A DNA stretch of 41,748 nt from Acidobacteriota bacterium (GTDB lineage Bacteria; Acidobacteriota; Terriglobia; Terriglobales; Acidobacteriaceae), in NCBI GenBank assembly GCA_019351975.1, contig JABBOG010000016.1, positions 1 to 41,748 on the forward strand, read 5' to 3'. The notes under the pieces were generated by a model. That model ran no database searches. It had not been told where the DNA came from and was given only the letters and a program-made list of their open reading frames with translations. A program made the position numbers and the translations under genes. The first letter of the stretch is position 1. Every line of letters starts with the position of its first letter. Shown here piece after piece: positions 1 to 8,041 of this stretch.

Positions 1-136
1 ACCGCGTCGCCGACACCACCGGCACCGGCAGATGCTCCCCCGCCACATGGATCGCTCCATACGTCGATCCCCAAAACAGATACACGCTGCCAAAGGCCAG
101 CAGCACAAGCGTTGATTTCGGTAGCTTCGCAAACAT
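1..136 (-). CDS. EamA/DMT-family transporter, N-terminal fragment cut by window edge
   Basis: Only the first 45 codons lie in the window and the gene runs off the left edge. The visible peptide starts MFAKLPKSTLVLLAFGSVYL and continues with FWGSTYGAIHVAGEHLP. A first membrane helix with the phrase FWGSTY is typical of EamA (drug/metabolite transporter) proteins. These are inner-membrane carriers with ten helices in two repeats, and their substrates are rarely predictable. The ATG at 136 is supported by a GGAGAG ribosome binding site just upstream. A second ATG at 146 is in another frame. The family call rests on one helix, so it is tentative in detail, but the reading frame and start look real. 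Confidence 0.7.
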   Translation of the reverse strand, partial: MFAKLPKSTLVLLAFGSVYLFWGSTYGAIHVAGEHLPVPVVSATR

Positions 137-200
137 CTCTCTCCATGCTACGGGAACCCACCGCACGCACAAGCCCGTTATCTTCTGCCAGCAAAAAAGC

Positions 201-270
201 CTGTCATCCTGAGCGCAGCGATTGCGCTCCTCGCAATCGCGCAGCCGAAGGACCCCGACGCACTCCACCT
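201..270. repeat. Dispersed intergenic repeat, GTCATCCTGAGCG type, copy 1
   Basis: The stretch reads CTGTCATCCTGAGCGCAGCG, then a GATTGCGC...TCGCAATCGC inverted repeat, then GCCGAAGGACCCCGACGC. A close copy lies at 4928-4997 and a shortened one at 40423-40460. All three are between genes. This is a REP-like extragenic repeat family. No open reading frame inside it looks real. Confidence 0.75.
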
Positions 271-317
271 CACCGATGCCGCTGAAGCTTTTCAATCAAC
301 GCTCTCGTCGCTTTGCA

Positions 318-377
318 GGGGACGGCCTTCAGCCCGTCCGCAATCCCCAAGACCAGAGCGGCTTTAGCCGCGGAGGT
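318..377. repeat. Double-hairpin intergenic repeat, copy 1
   Basis: A GGGGACGGCC-TTCA-type hairpin (318-339) is followed about 15 bases later by a second hairpin, GCGGCTTTAGCCGC, and then GGAGG. The first hairpin matches the one at 7359-7380 almost exactly. It lies between the edge transporter and the DUF6624-like gene. It could help end transcription of the latter but has no T-tract. Confidence 0.6.
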
Positions 378-388
378 GTACAGCCTCG

Positions 389-1375
389 CTATCTGATGGA
401 TTGAAGAGTATCAATCTGTTGTGTTTGTATCGCTAACGACGGAACTCCCAGCGCATTGCGCAGAGGATCGCTCACCAAATCCTTCGCATAGGGTTCTCGC
501 GTCCACTGTAGTTGCTTAGGATTTTCCTTTGAAGGCGTGCTGCTGAATTGCGTCCCGTAGATCTGCTTCTGACCGATCATCTGGAGGTAACGATCAAGGG
601 TAGCGGCAGCGATCCAGATCGCAGTTGGGTCGCCCTTCGACGCTGCGACCATCGCGAGCGTATGCGCCAACAGATAATCATCAGCGGTGTGACCATGCTG
701 AAAGATGAACGAAGCTTCTTCATAGTCCTTCCCACTGTGGAGAGCGCCCATCGCAAGCAGCTTATGCGTCGCCTCCCGCCGCTGGGCATCGGACTGATTT
801 ACGACATCCCAGTTAATCGACTGGACCGACCGCACGCGCTGGTCTTCATCGTAAATAGCCTTCATCTCCGCGCTCACCTGGTCGGTGTCCGGATCAGTCA
901 CAGAGTAGGTTCGGTTCGGCTCCCAATCCGTCGCTATCTTGGCCTCCGAACTGGTGCGTTCGAAGTGAAGCGATCCGGTCGGTATAGATACCGGACCGAG
1001 GATGTCGATCGCCTCCAACTCGGCCTTGCTACCTTCAACGGTCATCACATAATCGTCCGTATCGGTAGGATCATCCGCGTTGCGCACCGTCAGATGAAGC
1101 TTTCCGTTCACGAATTGGCTTTTAATAACTGGATCGTGACGCACGCCGCCACGCATATTTGCGAAGATCAAGTTATGTTCCGAGGAGAACTCCTTGGGGC
1201 ATTCCAGATCGCCTTGAATCTGATCACCTGCGAGCTTCAACGTAAGAATGAAAAGATTGCGGTGTCCAATAGCCATGTCCCATGTGCCGACAAACTGGGT
1301 CGGCTCGGCAGCATGCGCGAGACCCGACATCAGCATGCAGAGGGCTGAAAGAACCGCAAACCTGATCTTGTTCAT
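389..1375 (-). CDS. Secreted protein with C-terminal DUF6624-like domain
   Basis: This 328-residue protein begins MNKIRFAVLSALCMLMSG and has a Sec signal peptide ending near LAHA. I chose the ATG at 1375 over the one seven codons upstream because a GGAGA box lies about nine bases before it and the signal peptide then starts cleanly. Residues ~25-140 look like a small beta-rich domain (FVGTWDMAIGHRNLFILTLK), as in secreted proteins that begin with a 'GTW' strand. The C-terminal half has the phrases FQHGHTADDYLLAHTLAMVA, AATLDRYLQMIGQKQIYGTQ, which I recognise as the DUF6624 pattern. Its function is unknown. It lies 93 bases downstream of the TonB receptor on the same strand and may be co-transcribed with it. 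Confidence 0.8.
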   Translation of the reverse strand: MNKIRFAVLSALCMLMSGLAHAAEPTQFVGTWDMAIGHRNLFILTLKLAGDQIQGDLECPKEFSSEHNLIFANMRGGVRHDPVIKSQFVNGKLHLTVRNADDPTDTDDYVMTVEGSKAELEAIDILGPVSIPTGSLHFERTSSEAKIATDWEPNRTYSVTDPDTDQVSAEMKAIYDEDQRVRSVQSINWDVVNQSDAQRREATHKLLAMGALHSGKDYEEASFIFQHGHTADDYLLAHTLAMVAASKGDPTAIWIAAATLDRYLQMIGQKQIYGTQFSSTPSKENPKQLQWTREPYAKDLVSDPLRNALGVPSLAIQTQQIDTLQSIR

Positions 1376-1468
1376 CTTTTCGTTCTCCAGAGTCATTTCT
1401 TTTCAGCAATCGTAGCAGCAGCTCTGCGCCGGAGCCCAGCCTCGCGCTCTATAGCTGCCATCCCGACC

Positions 1469-4294
1469 CTAAAAATGAAACGCCACCTCCGCCGTCATCG
1501 CCCTCGGCGTCACATAGTGCGTTCCGCTGAACGTCGACAGAAAGTTATACAGCGCATACTTGTTCGCAATGTTGATCGCCGTCAGCGTCGCGCTCCATTT
1601 GTACCGCTTCCCATCCAACAGATTGTCATCGCCAATCGACACATCAAACAAACTCCGCCCCTGCACCCGCGGCGGATTATGATCGTTGTCCCCCGTCCCA
1701 ATCGCCGGAATACTCAGCTGCGACGACGCAAACTGCGACGCCAGGCACTCATACGGCTGCCCCGCCGCCGTCTGCACGCCAATCTGATTCCTCCCGTTCG
1801 CCTTCACGCCATTGCAGCTGAACCCCGCCTGAAACTCCTCATCCGGCGTCAGCGGCAGATACACCGGCGCTCCCGTCACCGGATTCGTCGTCGGCGCAAG
1901 ATTGTTGTCCACCAGCGCCACCGCCGGCTGCCCATCGAGCGTCCTCGACGTATTCGGGCACGCCGTATTCGGATCATTCGACACCGGGTTATAGCAAGGC
2001 GTCGATCCCGCCACAAGCCCGCTATCGTAGTGCCAGTTCAAGCTGAACCACGGACTCAGCCTGCCCGGTATCTGGTACTGCACATGCGTATTCTCGTTGA
2101 ACTTCTCATCATGGTCGATCCGGAAGGGATAGTAGACCGCTCCCTGCGCCACGCCGCCCGTCGCTCCCGCGCCCGCCACCTGCGGCCCGAAGAACCGCGC
2201 AGCCACCGACGACGCCACAAAGAACGCCGAAAACCCATGCACCGTCGGCACCTCCGCATGCAGCGCATACCCCGGTATCTTCGAATTGTGCCAGTCAATC
2301 GGAAACGTGATCGGCGTATTGCCCAGCACGCTGAAGTCGAACGCGTTATGCGTATACTTCCACACATATTCGCCCGACAGCGTAAAGTGCTTGCCCACCG
2401 CCTGCTCAAACCCCGCATGAAACTCATTGCGGAACCCCGGCTGCAGCACCGTCCCCACACCCGGCTGGCACTGCAGCAACGGTGACAGCACGTCATTGCC
2501 GCAACCCAGGCTCGACAGCACCAAGTTCTCATTGAACGGCGACTCCAGCGTTCGCGCATACGACAACTGCAGAATCGTCGCCGTCCGCTTCACCGTATAC
2601 GACCCGCCCACCCGCGGCTCCGCCTGCGCTGTCCGCGTAAGCCCGTTATAAAAATCCCCACGCATCCCCACGTTGAACAGCCAGTTCCCCGCAGTAATCT
2701 GGTCCTGCAGATACAGCCCCAGCTCCTTCACATCCGTATGCCCGATGAAGTCATAGAACCCTCCGCCGCGCGTCAGATCATACGGTGCCAGCGCCGCAAT
2801 AAAGTTCGGGTTCGGCAGCACCGCTCCGCCCGTGCACGTCGCCGCCGTATACCCCGGCAACGGGTTTCCGTTCACATCCATGCACGGCGAGTTGTACGTG
2901 TTATTCACCACGCCCAGCCTGTCATTCTCATTCAACAACGTCTGCGTATACGTCCCACCCAGCTTGATATTGTTCACCCCGCGCGCATACGTGATGTCAC
3001 CCCGCACGCCCGCATTCAGCAGCGACCGCGCCTGCGAGATCGCCTCGTTCTGCAGCGTCACCGGCCCCTTGTCCGCCAGCGGATTGTTACTCCCGTAGTA
3101 GTTATATCCATCCCGCCGCACAAACAGCCCCAGCGTCCCCACCGCATACTGGTCAAACGTGTGCGTATACGACGGCGCAATATCGAACGTCACAATCTTC
3201 GACCGCTGATCCGTATTCCCCACATCCCCAAACACCGGATTCGCCGAGCCGCCATCCGCAATCACATTCTGCACCTGCAGGTTGTCAAACATATTCGGCG
3301 TCTGAAACCACGACCGGCTGAAGTTCAGATTCAACTGCAGCGCGTCCTTCGACGTCGCCTGCAGGTCCGCGCGGTCAAAGATATTCTGCTCATTGCCCTT
3401 GTCGTGGAACACCGAAAACTCCGGCGCATCCAGAAACCGCCCCGTATCCAGCCCGTCCAGCTCGAAGAAGTTTCCCCAGCTCTTCCCGCCATAGCTCAAA
3501 TCGAACGACCCCGTCGACGACCCAAAGCTTCCATACGACGTCGAAGCCGATCCCGTCGGCGTCGTCACACCCTCCCCCGACCGCGTCGTCACATCGATCA
3601 CCAGGCTGGTCTTGCCGCCATACTCCGCCGGCGGCGCTCCCGCAATCACCGACATCGACTGCACCGAGTTCGTCGGTATCTGGTTTGAAAACACCTTGCT
3701 CTGCTGGTCCGTAATCGGCTGCCCATCAATCGAAAACGAGTTCGACGCATGATCCCCCATCCCATGAAACATCCCATTCGAGTCCGCCGTCACACCCGGC
3801 GACGCCAGCGTCACCAGCGAGCTCAGCCCCGACGACTGGCTCTCCAGCGGCAGCTTGTCAAACGCACTCCTGTCAATGTCCGTATGAAACGTCGGAGAGT
3901 TCTGCAGAAAATCCGACGGCGCCTCCACCGTCACCGTCTGCGACGAGTTCGCCACCTGCATCGCCATCGTCACCGTCACCGGCAGCACCGAGCTCACCTG
4001 CGCCGTCTTCGTCAGCCCCTGAAATCCTGTCGCACTCGCCGTCAGCCGGTACACCCCAAACGGCAGGTTCCCAAACTTGAACTGCCCGCCTGCGTCCGCC
4101 GTCGCCGTTCGCGCATACCCGCTCGCCACGTTCGCAATCGCCACCGTCGCCCCCGGAATCTCCGCACCCGTCGAATCCGTCACCGCTCCGCTGATGCTTC
4201 CAGCCATGCTCTGCCCGCGCACCGCCCCACCACAAAACGCAACCACCGCGGCCAGCATCAACGCTGTCAGCCGCAAAAGAAAATGCCTCTGCAT
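1469..4294 (-). CDS. TonB-dependent receptor, Oar-like, with carboxypeptidase-regulatory-like domain
   Basis: This 941-residue outer-membrane receptor has a signal peptide (residues 1-29, MQRHFLLRLTALMLAAVV). A carboxypeptidase-regulatory-like beta-sandwich follows at ~30-115 (GSISGAVTDSTGAEIPGATV). A plug domain occupies ~130-250 (NSFSIDGQPITDQQSKVF, PPAEYGG), and a long beta-barrel ends in a terminal Phe (AEVAFHF). Acidobacteria carry many receptors of this architecture, thought to import oligosaccharides, siderophores or metals through TonB/ExbBD energy. The start at 4294 is preceded by GAGGAG with seven-base spacing. The open frame extends 15 codons further upstream without support. The neighbouring small CPLC protein hints at metal handling, but the substrate cannot be read from the sequence. 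Confidence 0.93.
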   Translation of the reverse strand: MQRHFLLRLTALMLAAVVAFCGGAVRGQSMAGSISGAVTDSTGAEIPGATVAIANVASGYARTATADAGGQFKFGNLPFGVYRLTASATGFQGLTKTAQVSSVLPVTVTMAMQVANSSQTVTVEAPSDFLQNSPTFHTDIDRSAFDKLPLESQSSGLSSLVTLASPGVTADSNGMFHGMGDHASNSFSIDGQPITDQQSKVFSNQIPTNSVQSMSVIAGAPPAEYGGKTSLVIDVTTRSGEGVTTPTGSASTSYGSFGSSTGSFDLSYGGKSWGNFFELDGLDTGRFLDAPEFSVFHDKGNEQNIFDRADLQATSKDALQLNLNFSRSWFQTPNMFDNLQVQNVIADGGSANPVFGDVGNTDQRSKIVTFDIAPSYTHTFDQYAVGTLGLFVRRDGYNYYGSNNPLADKGPVTLQNEAISQARSLLNAGVRGDITYARGVNNIKLGGTYTQTLLNENDRLGVVNNTYNSPCMDVNGNPLPGYTAATCTGGAVLPNPNFIAALAPYDLTRGGGFYDFIGHTDVKELGLYLQDQITAGNWLFNVGMRGDFYNGLTRTAQAEPRVGGSYTVKRTATILQLSYARTLESPFNENLVLSSLGCGNDVLSPLLQCQPGVGTVLQPGFRNEFHAGFEQAVGKHFTLSGEYVWKYTHNAFDFSVLGNTPITFPIDWHNSKIPGYALHAEVPTVHGFSAFFVASSVAARFFGPQVAGAGATGGVAQGAVYYPFRIDHDEKFNENTHVQYQIPGRLSPWFSLNWHYDSGLVAGSTPCYNPVSNDPNTACPNTSRTLDGQPAVALVDNNLAPTTNPVTGAPVYLPLTPDEEFQAGFSCNGVKANGRNQIGVQTAAGQPYECLASQFASSQLSIPAIGTGDNDHNPPRVQGRSLFDVSIGDDNLLDGKRYKWSATLTAINIANKYALYNFLSTFSGTHYVTPRAMTAEVAFHF

Positions 4295-4448
4295 ATCCAA
4301 ACTCCTCATGTGTTGAAACCACAGCCGCCAGAGCCTCACTCAACTCCGGCCAGTCCAGCATCGCGCCAACGGCACTCCGCGAAACCTATTCAGAAGCTCC
4401 AAGCAACCAACGAAACTTTGTCGGCCAGAAGTCTTCCTCTTCCATCAG

Positions 4449-4814
4449 CTACAGAGTCACCACAGGCGGAGGCCTGCTGAACATCGCAAAGTGCCACATC
4501 GTCTCCGGCGCGCGGTCCACCCCCTGCGCCAGCCTGCACTGCACCAGCTCCAGCCGCACCGCCTCCAACTGCGCCACCACCGGCAGCGCCGAGTGCATCG
4601 CAACGCACAGCGGGCAACTATCCGGCCCCGGCAACTGTGCCCCATCCGCCACCGCCGTCGCCCTCACCTCATGGTGCGGCAGCCACTCCCCGTGGATGTG
4701 TACCGCATCCACCGTGCTCGCCCCAGCCACCAGCAACAAACACGCAAGCGTCAGCAGCCGCAGCCACAAGGGATACGTCCGCTCTACAGCGCCGCGTTTG
4801 CTTCTATGCTTCAA
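4449..4814 (-). CDS. Small exported His/Cys protein with CPLC motif (DUF2946-like?)
   Basis: This is a 121-residue protein with one N-terminal hydrophobic segment (LWLRLLTLACLLLVAGAST). A short histidine-rich stretch follows (VHIHGEWLPHHE), then DSCPLCVAMHSAL. The H-x-H plus C-P-x-C pattern in a short exported protein resembles DUF2946, a family often found beside TonB-dependent metal (copper) receptors. That identity is a tentative recognition. It lies 154 bases upstream of the TonB receptor on the same strand, consistent with a shared transcript. The ribosome binding site is weak and no clear promoter is visible. It may bind a metal ion in the periplasm, which is inference only. Confidence 0.65.
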   Translation of the reverse strand: MKHRSKRGAVERTYPLWLRLLTLACLLLVAGASTVDAVHIHGEWLPHHEVRATAVADGAQLPGPDSCPLCVAMHSALPVVAQLEAVRLELVQCRLAQGVDRAPETMWHFAMFSRPPPVVTL

Positions 4815-4927
4815 AGGTTGAGTTCAAGAAAGACGGCCTCACCGCCAATCTCTCTTAGTATGCCCCATAACCCACCCACCGCGCTCAAAACCCCACACCC
4901 GTCATCCTGAGCCCCACCCCCCACACT

Positions 4928-4997
4928 CTGTCATCCTGAGCGAAGCGATTGCGCCCTTCGCAATCGCGCAGTCGAAGGACCCCGACGCGCTCCACCC
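4928..4997. repeat. Dispersed intergenic repeat, GTCATCCTGAGCG type, copy 2
   Basis: CTGTCATCCTGAGCGAAGCG is followed by an inner inverted repeat (GATTGCGC...TCGCAATCGC) and GTCGAAGGACCCCGACGCGC. It matches 201-270 over nearly its whole length with scattered changes. It lies between the small CPLC gene and etfA. Confidence 0.75.
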
Positions 4998-5032
4998 CGC
5001 CCCTACCTCGCGGCCCTTTCCGCCACCACCAC

Positions 5033-6028
5033 CTACCCCGCCTTCTGCGCCCGTATCGCCTTCGTCAGCGCCGGCACCACCTCAAACAAATCCCCCACCA
5101 CCCCAATATCCGCCACCTCGAAGATCGGCGCATCCACATCCTTGTTGATCGCAATCACCGTCTTCGCCCCCTTCATCCCCACCAGGTGCTGAATCGCACC
5201 CGAGATCCCCACCGCCAGGTACAGCTTCGGCGCCACCGTCTGCCCCGAGCTCCCCACCTGCCGCTCCATCGGCAGCCATCCCGCATCGCAGATCGGCCTT
5301 GACGCCGCCAGCTCCGCTCCCAACGCCTCCGCCAGCTCCTTCACCACCTCCAGATTCTCCTGCTCCCCAATCCCTCGCCCCACACTCACAATCACCGGTG
5401 CCGCCGACAAATCCACCGTCTGCGCCGCCTCCCGGAACGCCTCTCCCGGCTTGGTCCGAATCCCCCCCGCATCCATCTTCGGCGCAAACGCCTTCACCTC
5501 GCCCGCCCCATCCTCCACCGCATCCGCCCGAAAGCTCCCCGCCTGCACCGACACAAAGCACACCCCACCGCCCGCATGCTGATACTCCGCATTCAGCTTG
5601 CCCTGCATCCACTGCCGCACAAACACCGGCCTCCCGCCCTCCGGCACACTGAACCCCGTCACATCTCCAATCAGCACCTCGCCCATCCGCGTCGCCAGCG
5701 CCGGCGCATAGTCCCTCACCTCATACGTATGCGGAAACACCACAAACCCTGGCTTCGCCTCTGCCACCAACTGCTGCAGCGCCATCACCCATCCATCCGC
5801 CGTGTACTGCGCCAGCAGCGCATCGCCCACCGCCCACACCGTCGCCAGCTTCTTGCCCGCAAGCTCCTTCGCCAGCGGCGCAATCGCCCCAGCCTCACCC
5901 ACCACCGCAGCCGAGCACGTCCCACCCACCTCCGCCGCCAGCTTCTGCCCCGCCGCCAGCGCCTCAAAGCTCATCCGGTGCCATCCCGCGCCACTCGTCT
6001 GCATCACTACCAAAACATCACGGCTCAT
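5033..6028 (-). CDS. etfA: Electron transfer flavoprotein, alpha subunit
   Basis: This is a 331-residue ETF alpha subunit, the usual length. It pairs with EtfB to carry electrons from acyl-CoA and other flavin dehydrogenases to the quinone pool through ETF:quinone oxidoreductase. The N-terminal half is the alpha/beta nucleotide-binding-like domain. The C-terminal FAD domain shows GRGIGEQENLEVVKELAEAL, GQTVAPKLYLAVGISGAIQH and INKDVDAPIFEVADIGVVGD, the family's FAD-binding signature. The start MSRDVLVVMQ at 6028 has a GGAGAGAG box five bases upstream. The frame stays open for 58 more codons, but those translate repeat DNA and should not be annotated as protein. It lies downstream of etfB with a 183-base gap filled by repeats. 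Confidence 0.95.
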   Translation of the reverse strand: MSRDVLVVMQTSGAGWHRMSFEALAAGQKLAAEVGGTCSAAVVGEAGAIAPLAKELAGKKLATVWAVGDALLAQYTADGWVMALQQLVAEAKPGFVVFPHTYEVRDYAPALATRMGEVLIGDVTGFSVPEGGRPVFVRQWMQGKLNAEYQHAGGGVCFVSVQAGSFRADAVEDGAGEVKAFAPKMDAGGIRTKPGEAFREAAQTVDLSAAPVIVSVGRGIGEQENLEVVKELAEALGAELAASRPICDAGWLPMERQVGSSGQTVAPKLYLAVGISGAIQHLVGMKGAKTVIAINKDVDAPIFEVADIGVVGDLFEVVPALTKAIRAQKAG

Positions 6029-6078
6029 ATCCACTCTCTCCTCAACGCTTGCCCTAACTTCGACGCCGCTCTTCTTTC

Positions 6079-6195
6079 TGTCATTCCCGCAGGGAATCTG
6101 CTGTCGCTCTCGCTGTTGCCTTTGCTGTTGCCTTTTTGCTGTTGCTGTTGCCTTTCTTTTTGTCATTCCCGCAGGGAATCTGCTGTCGCTCTCGC
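6079..6195. repeat. Composite repeat: two identical 35-bp palindromic heads around a GCTGTTGCC tail
   Basis: A 35-base sequence beginning TGTCATTCCCGCAGGGAATC occurs at 6079-6113 and again, identical, at 6161-6195. Each copy contains the small hairpin TTCCC-GCA-GGGAA. Between them (6114-6160) is a degenerate simple-sequence run of GCTGTTGCC/TTTGCTGTTGCC units. The block fills the gap between etfB and etfA. A similar head-plus-tail arrangement ends the window at 41661-41748. Confidence 0.85.
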
Positions 6196-6211
6196 GCAGC
6201 ACCGTAGCACC

Positions 6212-7015
6212 TCACAGCACCTTCACCTCAAACCGCAGCCGCTCGATCAACACCGCCGCAATCGACTCCGCCGTTCCCGTCAGCATCTCCGTCCGCTTCA
6301 CCCTTGTCGGCGGCGACACCTTCACCACCTCATCCACCCTCTTTCCCGCAGCCGCCGCCTCCACCTCGCGCATCTCCTTCTGCCGAGCCTTCTTGATTCC
6401 CATCAACGTCGCATACCGCAGCCGGTTCCCGCCCGACTGCACCGTCAGCAGCGCCGGCAGCGGCATCTCCACATGCTGCATCCACCCATCCTCCAGCTCC
6501 CGCTTCACCCTGATTCCCGAATTGCCTCCCGCACCGCTGCCCGACCCCAGCAGCTCCACCTGCAGCACCAGCGTCGCATGCGGAACCCCCAGCAGCTCCG
6601 CCATCACCACCCCCGTCTGTCCCGCTCCCAGATCATCCGACTGCAGCCCCGTCAGCACCAGGTCCGCCGACTCCGCCCTCACCGCCTCCGCCAGCAGCCT
6701 TGCCACATCCAGCGAGTCCCGCTCCCCCAGCGATCCCTCACCCTCCTCCGGCGTCACCACATGCACCGCCCTGTCCGCACCCTTTGCCAGCGCCTCGCGC
6801 AGCGTGCTCTGCACCCGCTCCGGCCCCGCGCACAGCACCACCACCTCGCCCGACCCCGCGCGCTCCTTCAACTGCAGCGCCTCTTCCAGCGCATACGCAT
6901 CCGGCTCATTCATCGTCCAGCTCACATCGCTCGCATCCACGCCGCGGCCATCCGCCGCCACCCGCACCACCGCGTCGCGCTCCGGCACCTGCTTCACAGC
7001 CACCACAATCTTCAT
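6212..7015 (-). CDS. etfB: Electron transfer flavoprotein, beta subunit
   Basis: This is a 267-residue ETF beta subunit, which holds the AMP and forms the heterodimer with EtfA. Recognisable parts are MKIVVAVKQVPERDAVVRV at the N-terminus, WTMNEPDAYALEEALQLKE, the AMP-loop region LVLTGLQSDDLGAGQTG and the C-terminal LPALLTVQSGGNRLRYATL followed by GIKKARQKEM, equivalent to the ETF-beta signature. The start at 7015 is preceded by GGAGGG nine bases upstream. An eight-codon upstream extension is unsupported. It is first in the etfB-etfA pair. No acyl-CoA dehydrogenase or ETF:quinone oxidoreductase gene is in the window, so its partner enzymes lie elsewhere. Confidence 0.95.
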   Translation of the reverse strand: MKIVVAVKQVPERDAVVRVAADGRGVDASDVSWTMNEPDAYALEEALQLKERAGSGEVVVLCAGPERVQSTLREALAKGADRAVHVVTPEEGEGSLGERDSLDVARLLAEAVRAESADLVLTGLQSDDLGAGQTGVVMAELLGVPHATLVLQVELLGSGSGAGGNSGIRVKRELEDGWMQHVEMPLPALLTVQSGGNRLRYATLMGIKKARQKEMREVEAAAAGKRVDEVVKVSPPTRVKRTEMLTGTAESIAAVLIERLRFEVKVL

Positions 7016-7456
7016 CGTCCGAGACCCTCCACCCGGCACACATCCGCCAGCGCCACTCAGCCTACCTCAACCACACCACCGCTGTCCGCCCACCCTAGCC
7101 GATTACAGAACCACCCACCCACCCACACCACTCCGCAGACACGACAACGCCCCGTCGCCAAAGCAACGGGGCAGCCTCGAATAAGCTCACTGTCTTGTGA
7201 AGGCACTGTCTTGAAGGCTTCGAAAGGAAGGCCCGCGCCAAACGGCTTCTAACGAATGCCCTGCGCGTTGAAGGGGAATGGCTTCAGACCCGGAGGGAAA
7301 TCCTTCGAGCCAAAGCACAGCTCCCTTGGGAAGCTCCTGATGCAAGCCCTGCATTGAAGGGGACGGGCTTCAGCCCGTCCATAACTCCCACCAAAAGAAG
7401 AGGTGCTTCAGCCACGGAGGGAAATCCTTCGGACCGAAGCAAACCTTCCTTCGCAG
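7016..7456. other. 441-base intergenic region between etfB and rpmB
   Basis: No gene is supported here. It holds a GCCCCGT...ACGGGGC hairpin (7149-7172) and a short direct repeat of CACTGTCTTG (starting near 7190 and 7205). The hairpin-repeat cluster at 7257-7454 fills most of the rest. The etfB promoter should lie at the low-coordinate end, but I could not identify convincing -35/-10 boxes. Confidence 0.6.
7257..7454. repeat. Cluster of hairpin repeats (TTGAAGGGGACGGGCTTCAG type)
   Basis: Two partly degenerate tandem units are visible. GCCCTGC..TTGAAGGGG occurs near 7258 and 7346, and CGGAGGGAAATCCTTCG at 7291-7307 and 7415-7431. The centre is a perfect 8-bp hairpin, GGACGGGC-TTCA-GCCCGTCC (7361-7380), also present at 318-339. 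It lies just downstream of rpmB on that gene's strand and might act in 3' end formation, although it lacks a clear T-run. Confidence 0.7.
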
Positions 7457-7651
7457 TTAGCCCTTAACGACCTTGCCACTCTTAATGCAGCTCGTGCACA
7501 CCTTCACACGCTTGGTTCCGCCGCCCGACGGCGCAGCAGCCTTCACCGACTGCAAATTCGGGTTCCAGCGCCGACGCGTTACATTGTGCGCGTGTGAAAT
7601 ATTGTTGCCAAACTGCGGTCCCTTGCCGCAAAGCTCACATACCTGTGCCAT
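7457..7651 (-). CDS. rpmB: 50S ribosomal protein L28
   Basis: This 64-residue protein is the normal size for L28, a small basic protein of the large ribosomal subunit. It begins [20 protein letters not shown], continues [14 protein letters not shown] and ends [15 protein letters not shown]. The CxxC pair near each end (CELC and CTSC) makes it the zinc-binding form of L28. The start at 7651 has a GGAG box seven bases upstream. The longer open frame up to 7786 runs through the tRNA gene's 3' end and is not coding. It is downstream of tRNA-Val on the same strand and may share its transcript. Confidence 0.96.
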   Translation of the reverse strand: MAQVCELCGKGPQFGNNISHAHNVTRRRWNPNLQSVKAAAPSGGGTKRVKVCTSCIKSGKVVKG

Positions 7652-7776
7652 ACCATCGCTCCAAACTTCAAACTTGTGTCGCAATCCCAAACGGGGCCAG
7701 AAAACTCCACACGCATCCCTGACCATCGTCGGCCCTGGATCCCAAACGGCCTGAACTCCAACGTCCGTGGGGTGAG

Positions 7777-7853
7777 TGGTAGGCACGAGCGGATTCGAAC
7801 CGCTGACCTCTACCGTGTCAAGGTAGCGCTCTAACCAACTGAGCTACGCGCCT
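7777..7853 (-). tRNA. tRNA-Val (anticodon GAC)
   Basis: Read on the minus strand, the 77-base cloverleaf folds well. The acceptor is AGGCGCG pairing with CGTGCCT, with one G-T wobble. The D-stem is GCTC/GAGC. The anticodon stem CTACC/GGTAG encloses the loop TTGACAC, giving anticodon GAC. The T-arm is AGCGG-TTCGAAT-CCGCT. The terminal CCA is encoded. GAC reads the valine codons GTC and GTT. A possible promoter lies immediately upstream (7869-7898). No integrase or attachment-site duplication is seen at its 3' end. Confidence 0.97.
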
Positions 7854-7868
7854 CTGGTGCGTCGTATC

Positions 7869-7898
7869 AGTGTAACCGGACACCCACCCCCACCGCAA
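7869..7898 (-). promoter_or_regulatory. Candidate sigma-70 promoter for tRNA-Val
   Basis: On the minus strand, TTGCGG (7893-7898) and TACACT (7869-7874) are separated by 18 bases and end 15 bases before the mature tRNA 5' end. The -10 box is good and the -35 box fair. Confidence 0.45.
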
Positions 7899-8041
7899 CC
7901 TCCCCACCACAACTTCCCGCAAAATCCTAAACCCCTCCGCACGCAACATCCCGCACCTCAAATCCACTAACCCCATCTTAATCGCCACTAACCCCGTCCT
8001 GAACGCCACCAAACACACCCATTTCCGCGGCAAACCTCGTC

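Noticed and set aside
6029-6202. N-terminal extension of EtfA
   Set aside because: It translates the repeat block (RQQQRQQRERQQ), while MSRDVLVV at 6028 has a good ribosome binding site and the normal ETF start.
5576-7252. Long plus-strand open frame (558 codons) opposite etfA and etfB
   Set aside because: It is the antisense shadow of two clear ETF genes, has an Arg/His/Pro-biased composition without domains, and crosses the repeat block. High GC makes such frames common here.
7777-7853. tRNA-Val as an integration site for a mobile element
   Set aside because: No integrase, no repeated tRNA 3' end and only housekeeping genes lie around it.
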